Source: Allium sativum
Taxonomy: Eukaryota; Streptophyta; Magnoliopsida; Asparagales; Amaryllidaceae
Direction of reading: 5' to 3'
NCBI GenBank assembly: GCA_030737875.1
Contig: CM060912.1
Coordinates: forward strand, 205,171,231-205,235,230
DNA: 64,000 bases
The notes beneath the pieces are model-generated. The model worked only from the letters and a program-made list of their open reading frames with translations. It had not been told where the DNA came from and made no database searches. Positions 47,701-60,211 of the stretch are shown here, in pieces (the stretch's first letter is position 1; each line of letters starts with the position of its first letter). Made by a program: the position numbers and the translations under genes.

Positions 47701-50154
47701 TATCAAAATGAACTAGTTATTATCTAGAAAAATAATCCAACGTCTTTGAATAAATAAATAGGGTTTGAGAATGGCTTAAATTTAACCAAAATTTGCCAAT
47801 ATATGAATTGGAATGGATTTGTATTGAAATCATCTTCGGGAGATTTCGATATTGGATTCCGTGACTATACGGATATTGTGGAGGAATTTGGAAGATAAAT
47901 ATATATATATATATATTGTTATTCCCCATATGACATGTGTTGGTTTCAGAATTTGATATTGAATATAAGCCAATATTATTTCTATTCAGAGCCTTATATT
48001 TAATATTAAATTGGATTTCGGGTTTGTCATGAATGGTGTCTTCAGTAATACTGTTCTTAAACCCCATGTGAAAAGAATAAATCTTTTAATTAAGATTATT
48101 AGAGTTTCCAATTATATTTAATAATTGGAATAAAGTGGAATGTGAATTGGGTTTATTGTGAACCTTGTTTTTAACGAAATTGGTTCTTTAACCCGATTAA
48201 CAATGGAATGTGATTTGGAATTTATAAATCTTTTTATTAAGATTTAATGGAAAAATTTCCAAAGTAAAGTTTTCCAATTTAATAAAATAAATTGGGATTG
48301 AATGGAATTCGATTTGGTAATAATCGAAGTGAGCTTCTATCGAAGAAGACTGTTTATATATATGGAATTTAAAAGTATTCGTCGTTATTCCATTTATATT
48401 ATTAGTCAGATACGGAAATTGATATTGATTATATATTGATCTGTTTTCCGTGAAGATTCCTTAATTAATGGAATGCGATTTTGGGTTTATCGTGAACTAT
48501 GTTTTAAATGACATTAGTACTTTAACCTAGTTAAAGAGAGGATTACATGTCTAACATTGTATTTCAAACTGTATTGTTGATCATTATTAAATATATATCT
48601 ATTTGGTGGTGGAGAATTTATTCTCTTGCTTAACACCCTTCTTTGAGACGTACGAGCTTAGAGGTTACATATCGGCAGAAATCAATGGAACGACGTAGAT
48701 TGTTGATGCGGTATGTTTGATTTCCCAAAGTTAAATAATAATTAATAATTATTTTTGGGAAGATTAAAACTAAGTGGAGTTTCAATGAATCTTTAATTAG
48801 ATTGAAATTTGGTACCGATAATTTAAATTATCAAATTTGGGGAATGATCGAGAATGGAGTACCACCAGTTTTACTCCAGGCGATAGTTGAATCTTTAATT
48901 AGATTTGAATGTGAAATGGTAATTAAATTTACCGATAACATCGTGGTGTTAGATATGGAGTATTACCAGTTTTGCTCCCTGAGATGAGTAGGTAGGGATT
49001 GGGAAATAAAACAAATGATTACTCCGGTAAGGTGCGTTAATCCCGACTAGTCTGGAAAACCTTAACTTGGTTTAAATTGTGAAAAGAATATTCAGAATTG
49101 GAATGAGGCGTATGCTGCGCTTTTATAGCACTTGATTATAAGATACGTGAATTATTCGGAAAGGCCGGATTTATACCCATTCTGAATAATTGATTCGACG
49201 ATAAGTCAACGATGAAGACGGTGGTTAAAGACCGGAGGTCTTCACATCGTTTGAATGGTTACTGATGTCTTGATTGGGCTATACACCCAAGACAAGATAA
49301 TAAGTGGTGATCGTCTAGACGTACTTGGAGATCGATCGGATATACGAGGACCTCTCTCTTGTGTTGGACATATGGGACGAGGAATAAGATGCCTCCGGTT
49401 TCGTTCAGACCCAGAATGGACTTGTAAATGGATGTGTGTCTGACATTGGATTTTATTCTGTGTTGATTGATTTCTATTAAATATATATCTTTTTAGTGGC
49501 AAAGAATTTATTCTCTTGCTTAACACCCTTCTCTGAGATGTACAAGCTTAGAGGTTATATTTCGACAGACATCAGTCGCATGGCGTGAATTGTCAGTGTG
49601 GCATGCTGAGATGCAAATGATTAAGGCTTCTGTTGAAAAGTAGATTCTTGTGGTTGATGATCAAAACACGGCTTTAAATAGCAGTGTGTAGCGTTAATTC
49701 GCGAGCCTCACACCCCGGTGTGAACCAGAAATAGGAGAGGACTTCAGGGAGGACATGCGTTTCTTTCTAGCTTGGAGTGCTATCATGGTATGGAGCCCAA
49801 ACATTTTACTCATGTGGATGTTGCATATTATTTGATGGGTAGCGAGGTACCTCGGATATATCGGTCATTACGGGGCCGATGGATGATATGGTTGACATAC
49901 TGACCATTACGCCCCATAGGGCGTGGAAACACATTGTTCAGAAATTATAATCCACTAACGTAAGTGTGGACCGACTCTGACGCTCCAAGTGTTGATGCGT
50001 TCTGATCCTGAGACACGGGCTAGAGCGTCTCGAATTCGGTAAGGACGATCCCTTGCCTTGGTTCATGAAGGAAATCCAACTTCCAATACGACATCATTCG
50101 ATTTTGATTGCAGAACTAGCATGGTGACATGATATATGGTACCCATGCCATCTA

Positions 50155-52673
50155 TGTAACGACCCACATTCTACGCATCGCAGGATCGTAGAATATTTAT
50201 TTCTTTCACATATGAAGTCGTATGGTCATGTAACTTTGGGAGACGACTATTGGGGTCATTTCCTATGTTCTTGATTTTTGTCGATTTTTAAATGACCATT
50301 TTGCCCCTAACTGGTACTGTTTTGACCATAACTTTTGACTGAAAAGGAATTTTGACCTGAAACCACTTTCATTGGCTCCGGATGATGGTTTACCTTTCCG
50401 TAGAGTGGTCACATATGAAAAACGGACTTACCGTTTGGGAGATATTGCTGAAACAAGTTTCAGATAGTGAAAAACAGCTTAATCGGGCCTAATTAGGGTG
50501 ATTAGCAAGAGGGCCCATGACTCATTTCGGGATTAGAGATGTATAGGGGTTGATTAGGGTTAGAAAACATTTCTTTCAGCTGCCACTTTCATTCTTGGAA
50601 CCCTAGCAATGGCCTCCAACACCCAAATCAACTTCTAATCAAGTTTTGGCCTAAACTACATCAAATTAAGGAGAGAAAGCACCAAAGCAAGGCTAGAGCT
50701 GCTGTGTTGCATTGGGAACAGCGCCATAACAGTAGATTATTTCAGGTCTAAAGTTTATTTGTGGCCAAGGTGAGTGATTTGTATAGTTTTGCACTAATTA
50801 CGGTTAATTAAGGTTAATTAGTGAAAATTAGCGAATTTATACACTAATAAATTCTGGAAAAATATTTATAAATTCTTAAATAATGTTTTAGACCTCTGCT
50901 AGAAATTTGATTTGATTAAGTTTTTCTAATCATATCATTAGTTCTGCCTAAACATGCTTGAGGGAAAATTGGGGTTTTAGGCTATGTTTGATCCATTTTA
51001 CATGCTATGGTTGTTGTTTTGATGTTTGAGGTCACTTCTCTATGTTGTTATGACTATATGATATGTTTTGTGATTGATTAGAACTGTTAGATTGGTCGAA
51101 AACACCGTCGTATGGCGTAAAACAGTCGCTGGAAAGTCATAGGAAATATGCAGGGTTTTGAACCGGATCGGATCGGATAATTGGGCTCGGATCGGATAAG
51201 ATAACTGGGAAAGTGGACTCGATTCAGATTGGAACTTAGCATAAGGGGCTTGGCGAGAAGGAAGGACATTTGCTTAGAATTGGAGTTGGGCAAGGGATCG
51301 AATCGGAGAGACCAACAGGGGATCGGATCGGAGGGACCAACAGGGATCGGATCGGAGGCAAGGGCCTAGGGATCGGATCGGAGGACCAAGCTTGGAGCTG
51401 GAGTTGGAGTGAAGCACCGGATCGGATCGGGACATCTAGGAGGGAGCAACCACCGAACCAGGCACAGTACACCGAACCGATGGAGCGAGGGTACACCGAA
51501 CCGAATCGATGGAGCATGGGTACACCGAACCGAACCAGGCCAGAAGGGGAACACCGAACCAAACCGTACATGTGCTATTACTACTACGCGACGACTCTTC
51601 TGAAGACCATCTCCAATTCGACCAAAACCCAAGATGCAAAGGAAGTCCAAATGAGGGGCTTTGACTCAGGATCCAGTTGGGAACCAATGGGCGAGCTTCA
51701 TGATTGGGCTTCGCTACGGGACGTGTGCTAAGTGGTTGTCGATGTCTGTAACTTTGAATCACTATGTGTAGGGAGTACGTGAACGGATTCAGGGCCACAG
51801 TGGCCTAGGTATGACTAAAAGGGCTATAGAACAATGACGTGGGGTCATTTGTAAAGGTTTGGTCATGACTCCATATGGTAAGCTTGGTAGTAGCAGTAGT
51901 TGTACAGGTTGAACTCCGTTACTACTTCGAAGGGTCTAGTGATCGAAGCGGTAGATATCGTATACTTCACGCACTGAGTGAGAGATGTGAGGATGGTTGC
52001 TATGCTTGATTTGTTTGCCATCATTATGACATGCACACCCCCACCCCCGTTATCTTTACACCATCTGTTCAGTGGCACCTTAGAGTATTGTATGGTATGT
52101 AGTGCTAACTCTTTGGTTGTAGGTCCAGCTTCAGGTATGGTTTAGTATACCTGTTATTGTTCTATTTAGCCGCTTATCGCTCAAACCAGACTTTTTGTCT
52201 GACCCAGAGTTTTATGTCTCTTCTTATTACTCTGGGTGCTCTCACGAGCAGACTAGAGACAGGTTAGCTGGGTATGCACGAGTAGCTGATCCAGAGACGA
52301 GCAGGAGGCTTCCACGTATAATACATATAGTATTCTCCCTGTGTTGTTGAAGATCACCGCTTAGGCATTAGTAGTGTATCTTCTACTTAAGCTTTCTTTG
52401 TTTTAGAGACAGTAACTTGGAAAGTTTTAATAAGCTGTATTTGGATTTCCGCTGCTATGTTGGATTAGTTTTCAGCTTATGCGCTGTCTCGCCTGTTTTA
52501 TGTCAAGATTATGTTATTATTATATTTTATTCCATGCGCTGTGAGACAATCTACATGTTCCTTGTTAGTTCACTCTCTTCTTTCCTTTCTTTGGTGACCG
52601 TTCCGCGCTAGTCAGGTATGTGTACAGTGCACCTTCGGAGGAAATGCAGACTGGTGCGGGGCGGGCCGTCACA
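50155..52673 (+). mobile_element. Solo LTR of family D, 2.5 kb
   Basis: Starts TGTAACGACCCAC and ends GGGCCGTCACA, with ATCTA at 50150-50154 and 52674-52678. No primer site, polypurine tract or second LTR, so a solo LTR. Element B keeps the unoccupied sequence (GGTACCCATGCC then GCCTAGGATTG at about 58475-58497). It contains a GGATCGG/ACCGAACC repeat field (51160-51570). ORFs across that field on both strands are composition artefacts. Confidence 0.85.
51160..51570. repeat. GGATCGG and ACCGAACC repeat field
   Basis: Left half (51160-51430) has many GGATCGGATCGG units; right half (51465-51570) has TACACCGAACCGA units. Units are irregularly spaced, so this is a degenerate short-motif field and not a clean satellite. 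Confidence 0.7.
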
Positions 52674-54236
52674 ATCTATGATTGATACATTTATATTTCA
52701 AATTTTTTTATGTACTATACACTTATAATAGTATCAAAATGATTTGTTTTAAATGTATCAAGCATGTTTGGCTATTATAAGGAAAAACTCTATCCTCCGA
52801 CTTGCGTTGCATTTGTGTGATGGGACCTGAGTCTTATAATAGCTTCATTTTTAGAAAAACATTGCGCTATTTATAAGTGTTTTATGCACTGGTATTCTTA
52901 GGAGAAAACCTGTTCCATTTTATACGGCGTGGTCCTTTGATTTACTTTGTTTCTAAAGTAAAGTTTTACATAACTGTTTTAGTTCTCACACCAGTCCCAT
53001 GACTGACCTGGAGTTTATTCTTTTAACCTAAACTCTGGGTGCCCCTATTTTCCACACGGACAGCAAGTAGTTTTGGTTTTGCAGATATTATATTCACAGG
53101 ATCCTGGATTTATAGCTGTAACAACCCGGAAATTCTGAGCCAATTTAAAATTTTTATTTTGGCAATTTTGATGAATTTTGATTATTTAAAATGGATTATT
53201 TTAAATAATAGCGACAAAAAATTTAATTTGAATAGAATTAGAACGTATATATTTATATAGATCGTCGTTAGAATATAAGTATTTTATTTTAAATATAAAA
53301 GGAATTGGAAAGGGCGCGGTACTTTGAAAATTCGATTTCAAATTTCAAACGAGTATATAGGATCCAAAATAAACCGGATTTTTGCAAAACCAAAAATATT
53401 AGAATCTAATTGAGAATATCTTTCCAACGAATCCGAAAAATCGAAATTTCATAGCAGGAATCAAAAGTTATGTCCAGTTGAAAATTGAGAATAGTCGCTA
53501 TGGAAATTATATATAACCCAAAAAAAAAAAAAAAAAATCATATTTTGCATACGGATGAATTTGGACTCGAAAGCACTTCCATTGAGTTCAAAATGCCATT
53601 TAGAACTCCGAAAAGTATAAGCTTCGATATATTCCGATATACGGAATAGTGGCAATTGGCAGGAGTTTTTCGGTTAGCAAAACATAGCCCTTAAAAAGTG
53701 AAATTTTGCATATGAGCTCAGAATTCGACGAGATAAATTTTTTTGGATTCATAATGACAAATCATTGTTGAGTTCCAAAGGGCACGTCGAACGGAGTTAG
53801 TATGTAGCCATGCGAGCTAAAACAGTTCAGGGTAAAACGGGTAATCATTTTACAAAGGAACATTACTGATACGACCTTAGAATTCGATTCTACTTTTTTT
53901 CTAGATTCGTATCGTCTAATAATGGTTAAATCCAAGAGGGCTTGATTTTTGGACTTAGCATGTGAGCGTGCAAGAAGAAATGGTGCGCCAAAATAGCATT
54001 TTTAGAGCTTGTCTGAGCATTTTTGAGAATTTTAACGGATGGTCAATCGAACTCAGAATTCGACGAAACTTGTTTCGTTGAACTCATCTTCACGTCTACT
54101 ATGTCGTGTCCGGAATCCGCGGCAATCGGAGATCGTTTGCATTCGGGCGATACGCGGGAAATGGGCATATTAACCACTTCTCTTCCTTTACACTTCATTA
54201 TTTTCCTTCTTCTACTTTCACCATTTTCTTTCAAAA

Positions 54237-54626
54237 ATGGCCTCCTCCCCCAAAACTCGCTGCCGCCCCTCCTCCACTGCCACCACCACCTCTGGCCGCC
54301 ACCACCACCCTCCGGCACCACCTCCTCCTCCTCCTCTTCCTTCTCCCCTCTCTCTCCTCCTCTTTCCGTCTTCAAAATCACAAACCCTACCCCCAAACCA
54401 CCACCACCCGCCTCCATGGACCCACCCCGCCACCAGCGGCCTCCCCCACGTACATCAGTTCCGGCGCCCCCCCTATGGCAACCCAACTCCGGCCGTGGGC
54501 CCCTCCTCCTCAAAAATCACATTTTTCACTAATTTCCCGTTTTGCACAAAACACCCTGTCACTGTTTCGCCCATAACTCCCAAACCGTGCATTTTTAGCC
54601 AAAACTCCTCTAGACCAAAGTTATAG
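54237..54626 (+). other. Pro/Ser-rich open frame inside LTR of element B
   Basis: 129 codons from ATG in good context (TTTCAAAAATGGCCTCC). Matching frame at 61323-61709 in the 3' LTR has the same start, the same last 30 or so residues and nearly the same length, with a compensated frameshift in the middle. A pyrimidine-rich leader precedes it. No known domain; rich in Pro, Ser, Thr and His. GC-rich pyrimidine sequence has few stops, so chance is a serious alternative. Confidence 0.3.
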
Positions 54627-57600
54627 AGCATGATTTTCTCTTTGATTTGGATATATGGAAGTCGTGTTTTGGAGTTTGGAGCTGCTCGGAAAACGCGTTC
54701 AAAGTCTTCTGTCCAAAAGCTGTAAAAATCGTGTACTTTCGCGAATTCTGGCGAATTGGAGCATTTTTGGCAGGCGAAAGTTGTTCAGAATGACGTGCTT
54801 ATGCTTAAAAAAATGATGGATTGAAGATTAGAGCTTTTGTGCGAAGCCTGGGCTCGAGCAACAATTCAGCAAGTCAGAAAATGTGTTAGAGAAAAATCAA
54901 TGCGAGAACTTCTCACTTTAAATTTCATTTTCTAGTTAAAAATATATACTAGGATGCAGACGGTGCTTAGCAGCACCAGACAACTGTCGTCCACAGACCA
55001 TGGACAACTTGTATGCTTATTTGATGTGTTGTGAATTTTGTTTCTGATGTTGATGTGTTGAAATAAATTAATTATCGTTAAAAATATAATTTTTAACGTG
55101 AATGTGAATAAATAAATATTCATTTACAACCGGACGGTTAGTTTATGTACATCTATTTGAAGGATATTGATTGGGACGATAAATTTTACACGTCGCCCAA
55201 CTGCACTAATAATATTGATTGGGACGATACATTTACAACCGGATGGTTTGTTTATATTTAATGCTTATGCAGTTGTGTGGTACACTTTGGATGATGGTTG
55301 ATTATTTATCGTTGCTATTATATACATGTGTTGTATGGAATCCATATAATTAACATTATATGGTAATTGATTGGGCCTCGTTCCAATCGGGAAAATAAAG
55401 AAATATTTTAATAATAAAATTTACATCTTTATCATATATAAAATTAGAAACTAACTGAAAAATAGATAAGATGAGTGGTCTCCTGGGTATTGATCTGATG
55501 TTGGTTTCGGCCTTCGGGGTTAATATTTAGGGAATCGTTCTCTTACTAATTTACGGTTGGAGTCTGATTAAGAATTAAACGATAGAAATCATAATTTTAT
55601 AAAATATATTAAATAACAAAAATAGTCATGTGTTGACAGTACTCATGTGTTGAGATTAGTCATGTGTTGAAAGAAATATAGATTCATGTGTTGAATAGAA
55701 TAAATATTCATTTGTTGAATAGAATAACGAAGTTATTGAAATATATAAAGCCGTGTTGATTAGAGATGCGCTATTTTGACACGAACGATATTTATATCGA
55801 TTATATTCGTTTTTATAATGAGTATAGAAAAGGAAGTGATTTCAAAATATAACATTTTGAAAATATTACCATTTATATGTTAATGATGTGGAATATTCAA
55901 TTTTGATTCGAAATTGAATATGAAGTTGAAATTGTTTTGAAAACGAATTTAAAACGATTTATAAAATACGTTTTAAAAGGAAATCGACGAAATATATATA
56001 ATATATATATATATTATATATATAATGGCCTGAATAGAACGCATCGCGCCGCGGCAGTTCGTGATTTTCGACCATTGACTTCGAATGGATATTACGGGAG
56101 ATCCGACCGTCGGATTCTCCTGAAACTGGAACCATTGGGTTCGTATCGAAAAGAGCTTTCCAACGAATATTAGAGATTTGAAATCCAACGGTTGGATTTG
56201 GAATTATATCCACATCAAATTTGGAAAAGGTCGTTGTAAGTGCAGTTCGATGGCCATTGATGGAAATCCACTGTACGGGCCTTGATAAAATTATTAAAAA
56301 TATCAATAAATTGTGTAAAATCATAATAAATGATTTGGGAAAAATTAGGATGAAAAATTCCACATTTGAAAGGACAAAAATACATTTTTATCGAGATGAA
56401 CTAGTTTTAAACTAGAATTAAAATCAATTTATTTTTAAATTAAATAAATCGAATTCGAAAGGGGTTTTAAAAATAACCAGAATTTCCAATAATTGAATTG
56501 GAATGGATTTGAATCGAAATTGTCTTTGGAATGTTTCGATGTTGGATTTCGTGATTATACAGATATGGTTGTGGAAATTTGAAAGATACATTTATATCGT
56601 TATTTCCAATATGATATTTGTTGGTCGTAGAATTTGATATTGAATATAAGCCGATATATTTTCTATTCAGAGCCTTGTATTTAATATCAAATGTGATTTG
56701 GGTTTGTCGTGAATGGTGTCTTCATTAACACTGTTCTTAAGCCCAGTTGAGAAAAAGATTAAATCTTTCTATTTAGATATAATGAAGTGTACCAATTAAA
56801 TAATATTAATTGGAGTTGAATTTAAATTGGTTCTTGGGTTTATCGTGAGCGGTGCTTTGAATAACACCTGTTCTTTAACCCGATTAACAATAGAAAGTGA
56901 TTTTGGGTTTATCGTGAATCGTGTTTTAGATGACATTGGTTCTTTAACCCAGTTAAAGACAGGATATTGATTAGTGTGAAGATTAAAACTAAGTGGAGTT
57001 TTAATGAATCTTTAATTAAATTGAAATGTAAATTGATAATTTAAATTATCAAATTTGAAAAGTGATCGAGAATGGAGTATCACCGGTTTTGCTCCATGCG
57101 ATATTTATATCTTTAACTAGATTTGAATGTGAAATGGTAATTAATTTTACCGATTACACCGTGGTGTTAGATATGGAGTATTACCAGTTTTGCACCATGG
57201 GATAAATAGGTTGAGATTGGGAAATAAAATAAATAATTACTTCGGTGTGGTTCGCTAATCTCGACTAGTTTGGAAAACCTTAGCATGGTTTGAAATGATA
57301 TCCAAAGGAAGATTAAAGAATAAATTCAGAAGAATTTATCTTTGATAAAATTAATGGGAACCTTTCCCTAAGAATGTGAAATTTAGAAACTAACTGTAGG
57401 TTAGCTAAGAAGGATGGTTTCCTGGGTATTGATCTGATGTTGGTTTCGGCCTTCGGGGTTAATATTTGGGGAATTGTTCTCTTGCTAATTTACAGTTAGT
57501 GACTGATGAATTGGAATGAGGAGTATGTTGTGTTTGTGTAACATTTGTTTATTATATACGCGGGTTATTCGGAAAGGCCGGGTTTATACCCATTCTGAAT

Positions 57601-58810
57601 AACGATTCGGCGATAAGTCGAAGATAAAGACGGTGGTTGAAGACCGGAAGCCTTCACATCGTTTGAGTGATTATTGATGATCTTGATTGGGCTGTACACC
57701 CAAGATGAGGGAATCAGTTGGTGATCGTCCATACGTACTTGGAGATCGATGGATATGCGAGGAAAGTGCCTCCGGTTTCGTTCAGACCCAGAACGAACTT
57801 GTAAGTGGACTGTGTGTCTAACATTGGATTTTATTCTGTGTTGATTGATCTCTATTAAATATACATCTGTTTGGCGGTGGAGAATTTATTCTCTTGCTTA
57901 ACGCTCTTCTCTGAGACGTACGAGCTCAGAGGTTGTATATCGATGGACATCAGTCGCATGGCATGAATTGCCTGTGTGGCACGCCTAAGTGACAATTGAT
58001 TAAGGCTTCTGTTGAAAAGCAAAGTCTTGTGGTTGATGATCAAAGCACGGCCTGTGTGGCGTAGCTTTGTGTATAACGTGAATTCGCGAGCCTCATACCT
58101 CGGTATGAGTCAAAAACGGGATAGTGACTGCAGGGAGAGCACGACGTTTCTTTCTAGCTAGTGGTGGTGTCAGTGCTTAAACTGGCTGACATTTATATAC
58201 TTTTCACCTATGTGGTCGTTGGATGTGAGGCGCCTCGATTTTAGGTTTGGAAGGACCGGGAAACATGTGTTCAGGAATTGCCAATCCTCAAACGTAAGAG
58301 AGGACCGGCCTTGAAGATCCAGAGGCAACCGAGAGAGAGTAGTCCTGAGACATTTGCTAGAGTGTCTCGACGCGGAGAGGAGCTTGCCCCTTGCCTCGAC
58401 TCATGATGGAATCCAATTTCCAATACGTGATAATTCGGTTTTATTTGTAGAACCTAGTATGGAGACATGATAGATGGTACCCATGCCGCCTAGGATTGAT
58501 ATTTATGATTGAAATTGTTTTGACACTATACACTTATAATAGTATCAAATGATTTGTTTTTAAACGTACCAAGCATGTTTGGTTATTATAAGGGAAAATC
58601 CAATCCTCCGGCTTGCGTTGCAATGTGTGATGGGACCTGGGTTTTGTAATAGCTTCATTTTTCGAAAAAGCATTGCGTGTTTATTCTATGCACTGGTTTT
58701 CTTGGGAGGAAACCCGTTCCGTGTTATACGGCGTGGTCCCTGGAATTACTCTCTTTTAAAGTAAAGTTTTTAACTAACTGTTTTAGTTCTCACACCAGTC
58801 ACATGACTGA

Positions 58811-58843
58811 CCTGGAGTTTATTGTTTTAACCTAAACTCTGGG
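58811..58843 (+). promoter_or_regulatory. Conserved hairpin near LTR 3' end (element B)
   Basis: CCTGGAGTTTA, an 11-base loop, then TAAACTCTGGG. The same structure is at 53007-53039 (LTR-A), 46450-46490 (C2) and 52203-52236 (D). It may help shape the RNA 3' end; inferred. Confidence 0.5.
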
Positions 58844-59170
58844 TGCTCCTATTTCTGACACGGGCAGCTAGTAGTTTTGGTTTTGTAGATTTATATTCAC
58901 AGGATCCTGATTTACAACTGGAACGATGCTCAAAATGCTCCGTATCTGTGTATTACTTTCAGTTGTATTTTGTTTTGTTTTTCCGCTGCTATGTAATTTA
59001 TTGTAATATCTGATATTTGTCGAATGTATATTTATTCATACTCTGTATATTCTTGTATTCTGATGGAATTGTTGTAATATACAATGAAATGTTCTTCTGT
59101 TTGTGTTCCAATGTGCGTTGTCCTCAACACCATCCGTGCTTTCCTTCACGGGGAAGTTCGGGTCATGTCA

Positions 59171-60211
59171 GTTTGGTATCCGCTTTGGTTTACAGAGCTC
59201 GAGAACAAGACACATTAGAACCGAACGAAAGAGTTCATCAGAGATTGGATTAGCAATATCCAATGAGAATGACTCGTTAGAGTTGAGATCAGTAGTATCC
59301 TAGAACAAGTGTGAAGAGTATATTTAAAAAAAAATTGAAAATTGAAAACAAATTTTGTTTTGAAATTTAAATCATTTTATACGTATTTGAATATTTTATT
59401 TGTATTGAGTTGGACAATCTAGTATATGAAGACTTCGCGTATACGCGTCATGAATGTATATTCGAAGTCCCAAATATTCTAGGTAGATATAGAATCACAC
59501 TCTAGTCGCCCGGACATGATTCTGATGATGGCGCGCCATCACCAATGTTTATTTTCGAGTTTCGAAAGTGGGATTTCTATATACTTCCATTGACTGGTGT
59601 GAGAACCAAAACTTACATAGGTTTATTGTTGTGATTTGGCATCAAAAACATGATTTTCTGTATATGTATCAAAATTATGAATTTGAAACGTTAATCAACT
59701 AATTGATTGATGGTTGTGTTGTTTGTTTATTTGTTTGAAAATTTTGAATCATTTAGCCTAATTGAATCAAATATTGAACTATATTGAAAAATGATTACAA
59801 TTGCATGCATATACATGTATATCTATTGAACAAGTCATAGCAAGGAGGCTAGAGCAGAAGAATAAAATTGTTTGCCGACAAATAGGTACATGTTTATTGT
59901 ATTTCTTTGGGTTTGGATGATTTTATGAGCCGATTGGCTAGCCGCTTAGCCTTTTCTTTTTCTTTTGGATTGAAGAAGGCCATGGGAGGCTATATGAAAT
60001 ATCCCGAAGTCCCCGGTGCAGGGGAGGTTATGGCAAAAATTTTCGAAAATTTAGGGTGTTAGCCAAATTTTTGAATAATTTGAAAAGTTCTTAAAAACTG
60101 AAAAGTTGAAGAACTTAAGCCGTAAAGAAAATAATGGAAGTTGAGTTGGTTTGTTAAAAAACTTTCAGCTTCGTTCCTTTTCGGGGACGAAAAGTTTTAA
60201 GTGGGGGAGAA
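59171..60211 (+). other. Element B interior, non-coding
   Basis: TGGTATC at 59174-59180 and AGAGC at 59194-59198 together make the initiator-Met primer site, but 13 bases separate them. No gag or pol similarity is visible. 60199-60211 (AAGTGGGGGAGAA) is the polypurine tract. Confidence 0.7.
60199..60211 (+). promoter_or_regulatory. Polypurine tract, element B
   Basis: AAGTGGGGGAGAA immediately before the LTR start at 60212, marking that LTR as the 3' one and the element as plus-strand. Confidence 0.88.

Larger units (their letters stand above)
37489..53116 (+). mobile_element. LTR-A (about 6.3 kb), interrupted by two nested LTRs
   Basis: Starts TGTAACAACCCGG. Its three pieces (37489-39741, 46771-50154, 52679-53116) are colinear with the LTR of element B (53117-59170; 60212 onward). 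At 53116 it breaks off in TTTATAGC, where B reads TTTACAACTGG; about 255 bp of the expected LTR are missing. The simplest reading is that element B inserted there, so the rest of LTR-A should lie beyond the window. Without inserts 6.07 kb are present. No genes; the sequence is non-coding except for chance ORFs. Confidence 0.8.
53117..59170 (+). repeat. Element B 5' LTR, 6.05 kb
   Basis: TGTAACAACCCGG to GGGTCATGTCA (end chosen because a primer-site-like TGGTATC follows after three bases). It lacks about 100 bp near 55215 that the 3' LTR has at about 62305-62410. It contains a Pro-rich open frame (54237-54626) and a hairpin near the 3' end (58811-58843). Confidence 0.78.

Noticed and set aside
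51236..51798. Overlapping open frames on both strands
   Set aside because: They are produced by the GGATCGG/ACCGAACC repeats, which rarely contain stops; no protein similarity.
50155..52673. A small complete retroelement (TRIM) in place of a solo LTR
   Set aside because: No internal direct terminal repeats, primer site or polypurine tract could be found between the ends.
53117..53140. Right end of LTR-A at 53116 as a true LTR terminus
   Set aside because: It lacks a CA ending, and the homologous LTR continues about 255 bp further; nested insertion of element B explains it better.
54043..54513. Gly/Glu/Trp-rich open frame on the minus strand (and its counterpart at 61129-61596)
   Set aside because: It is the complement of the Pro-rich pyrimidine stretch; low complexity and no start context.
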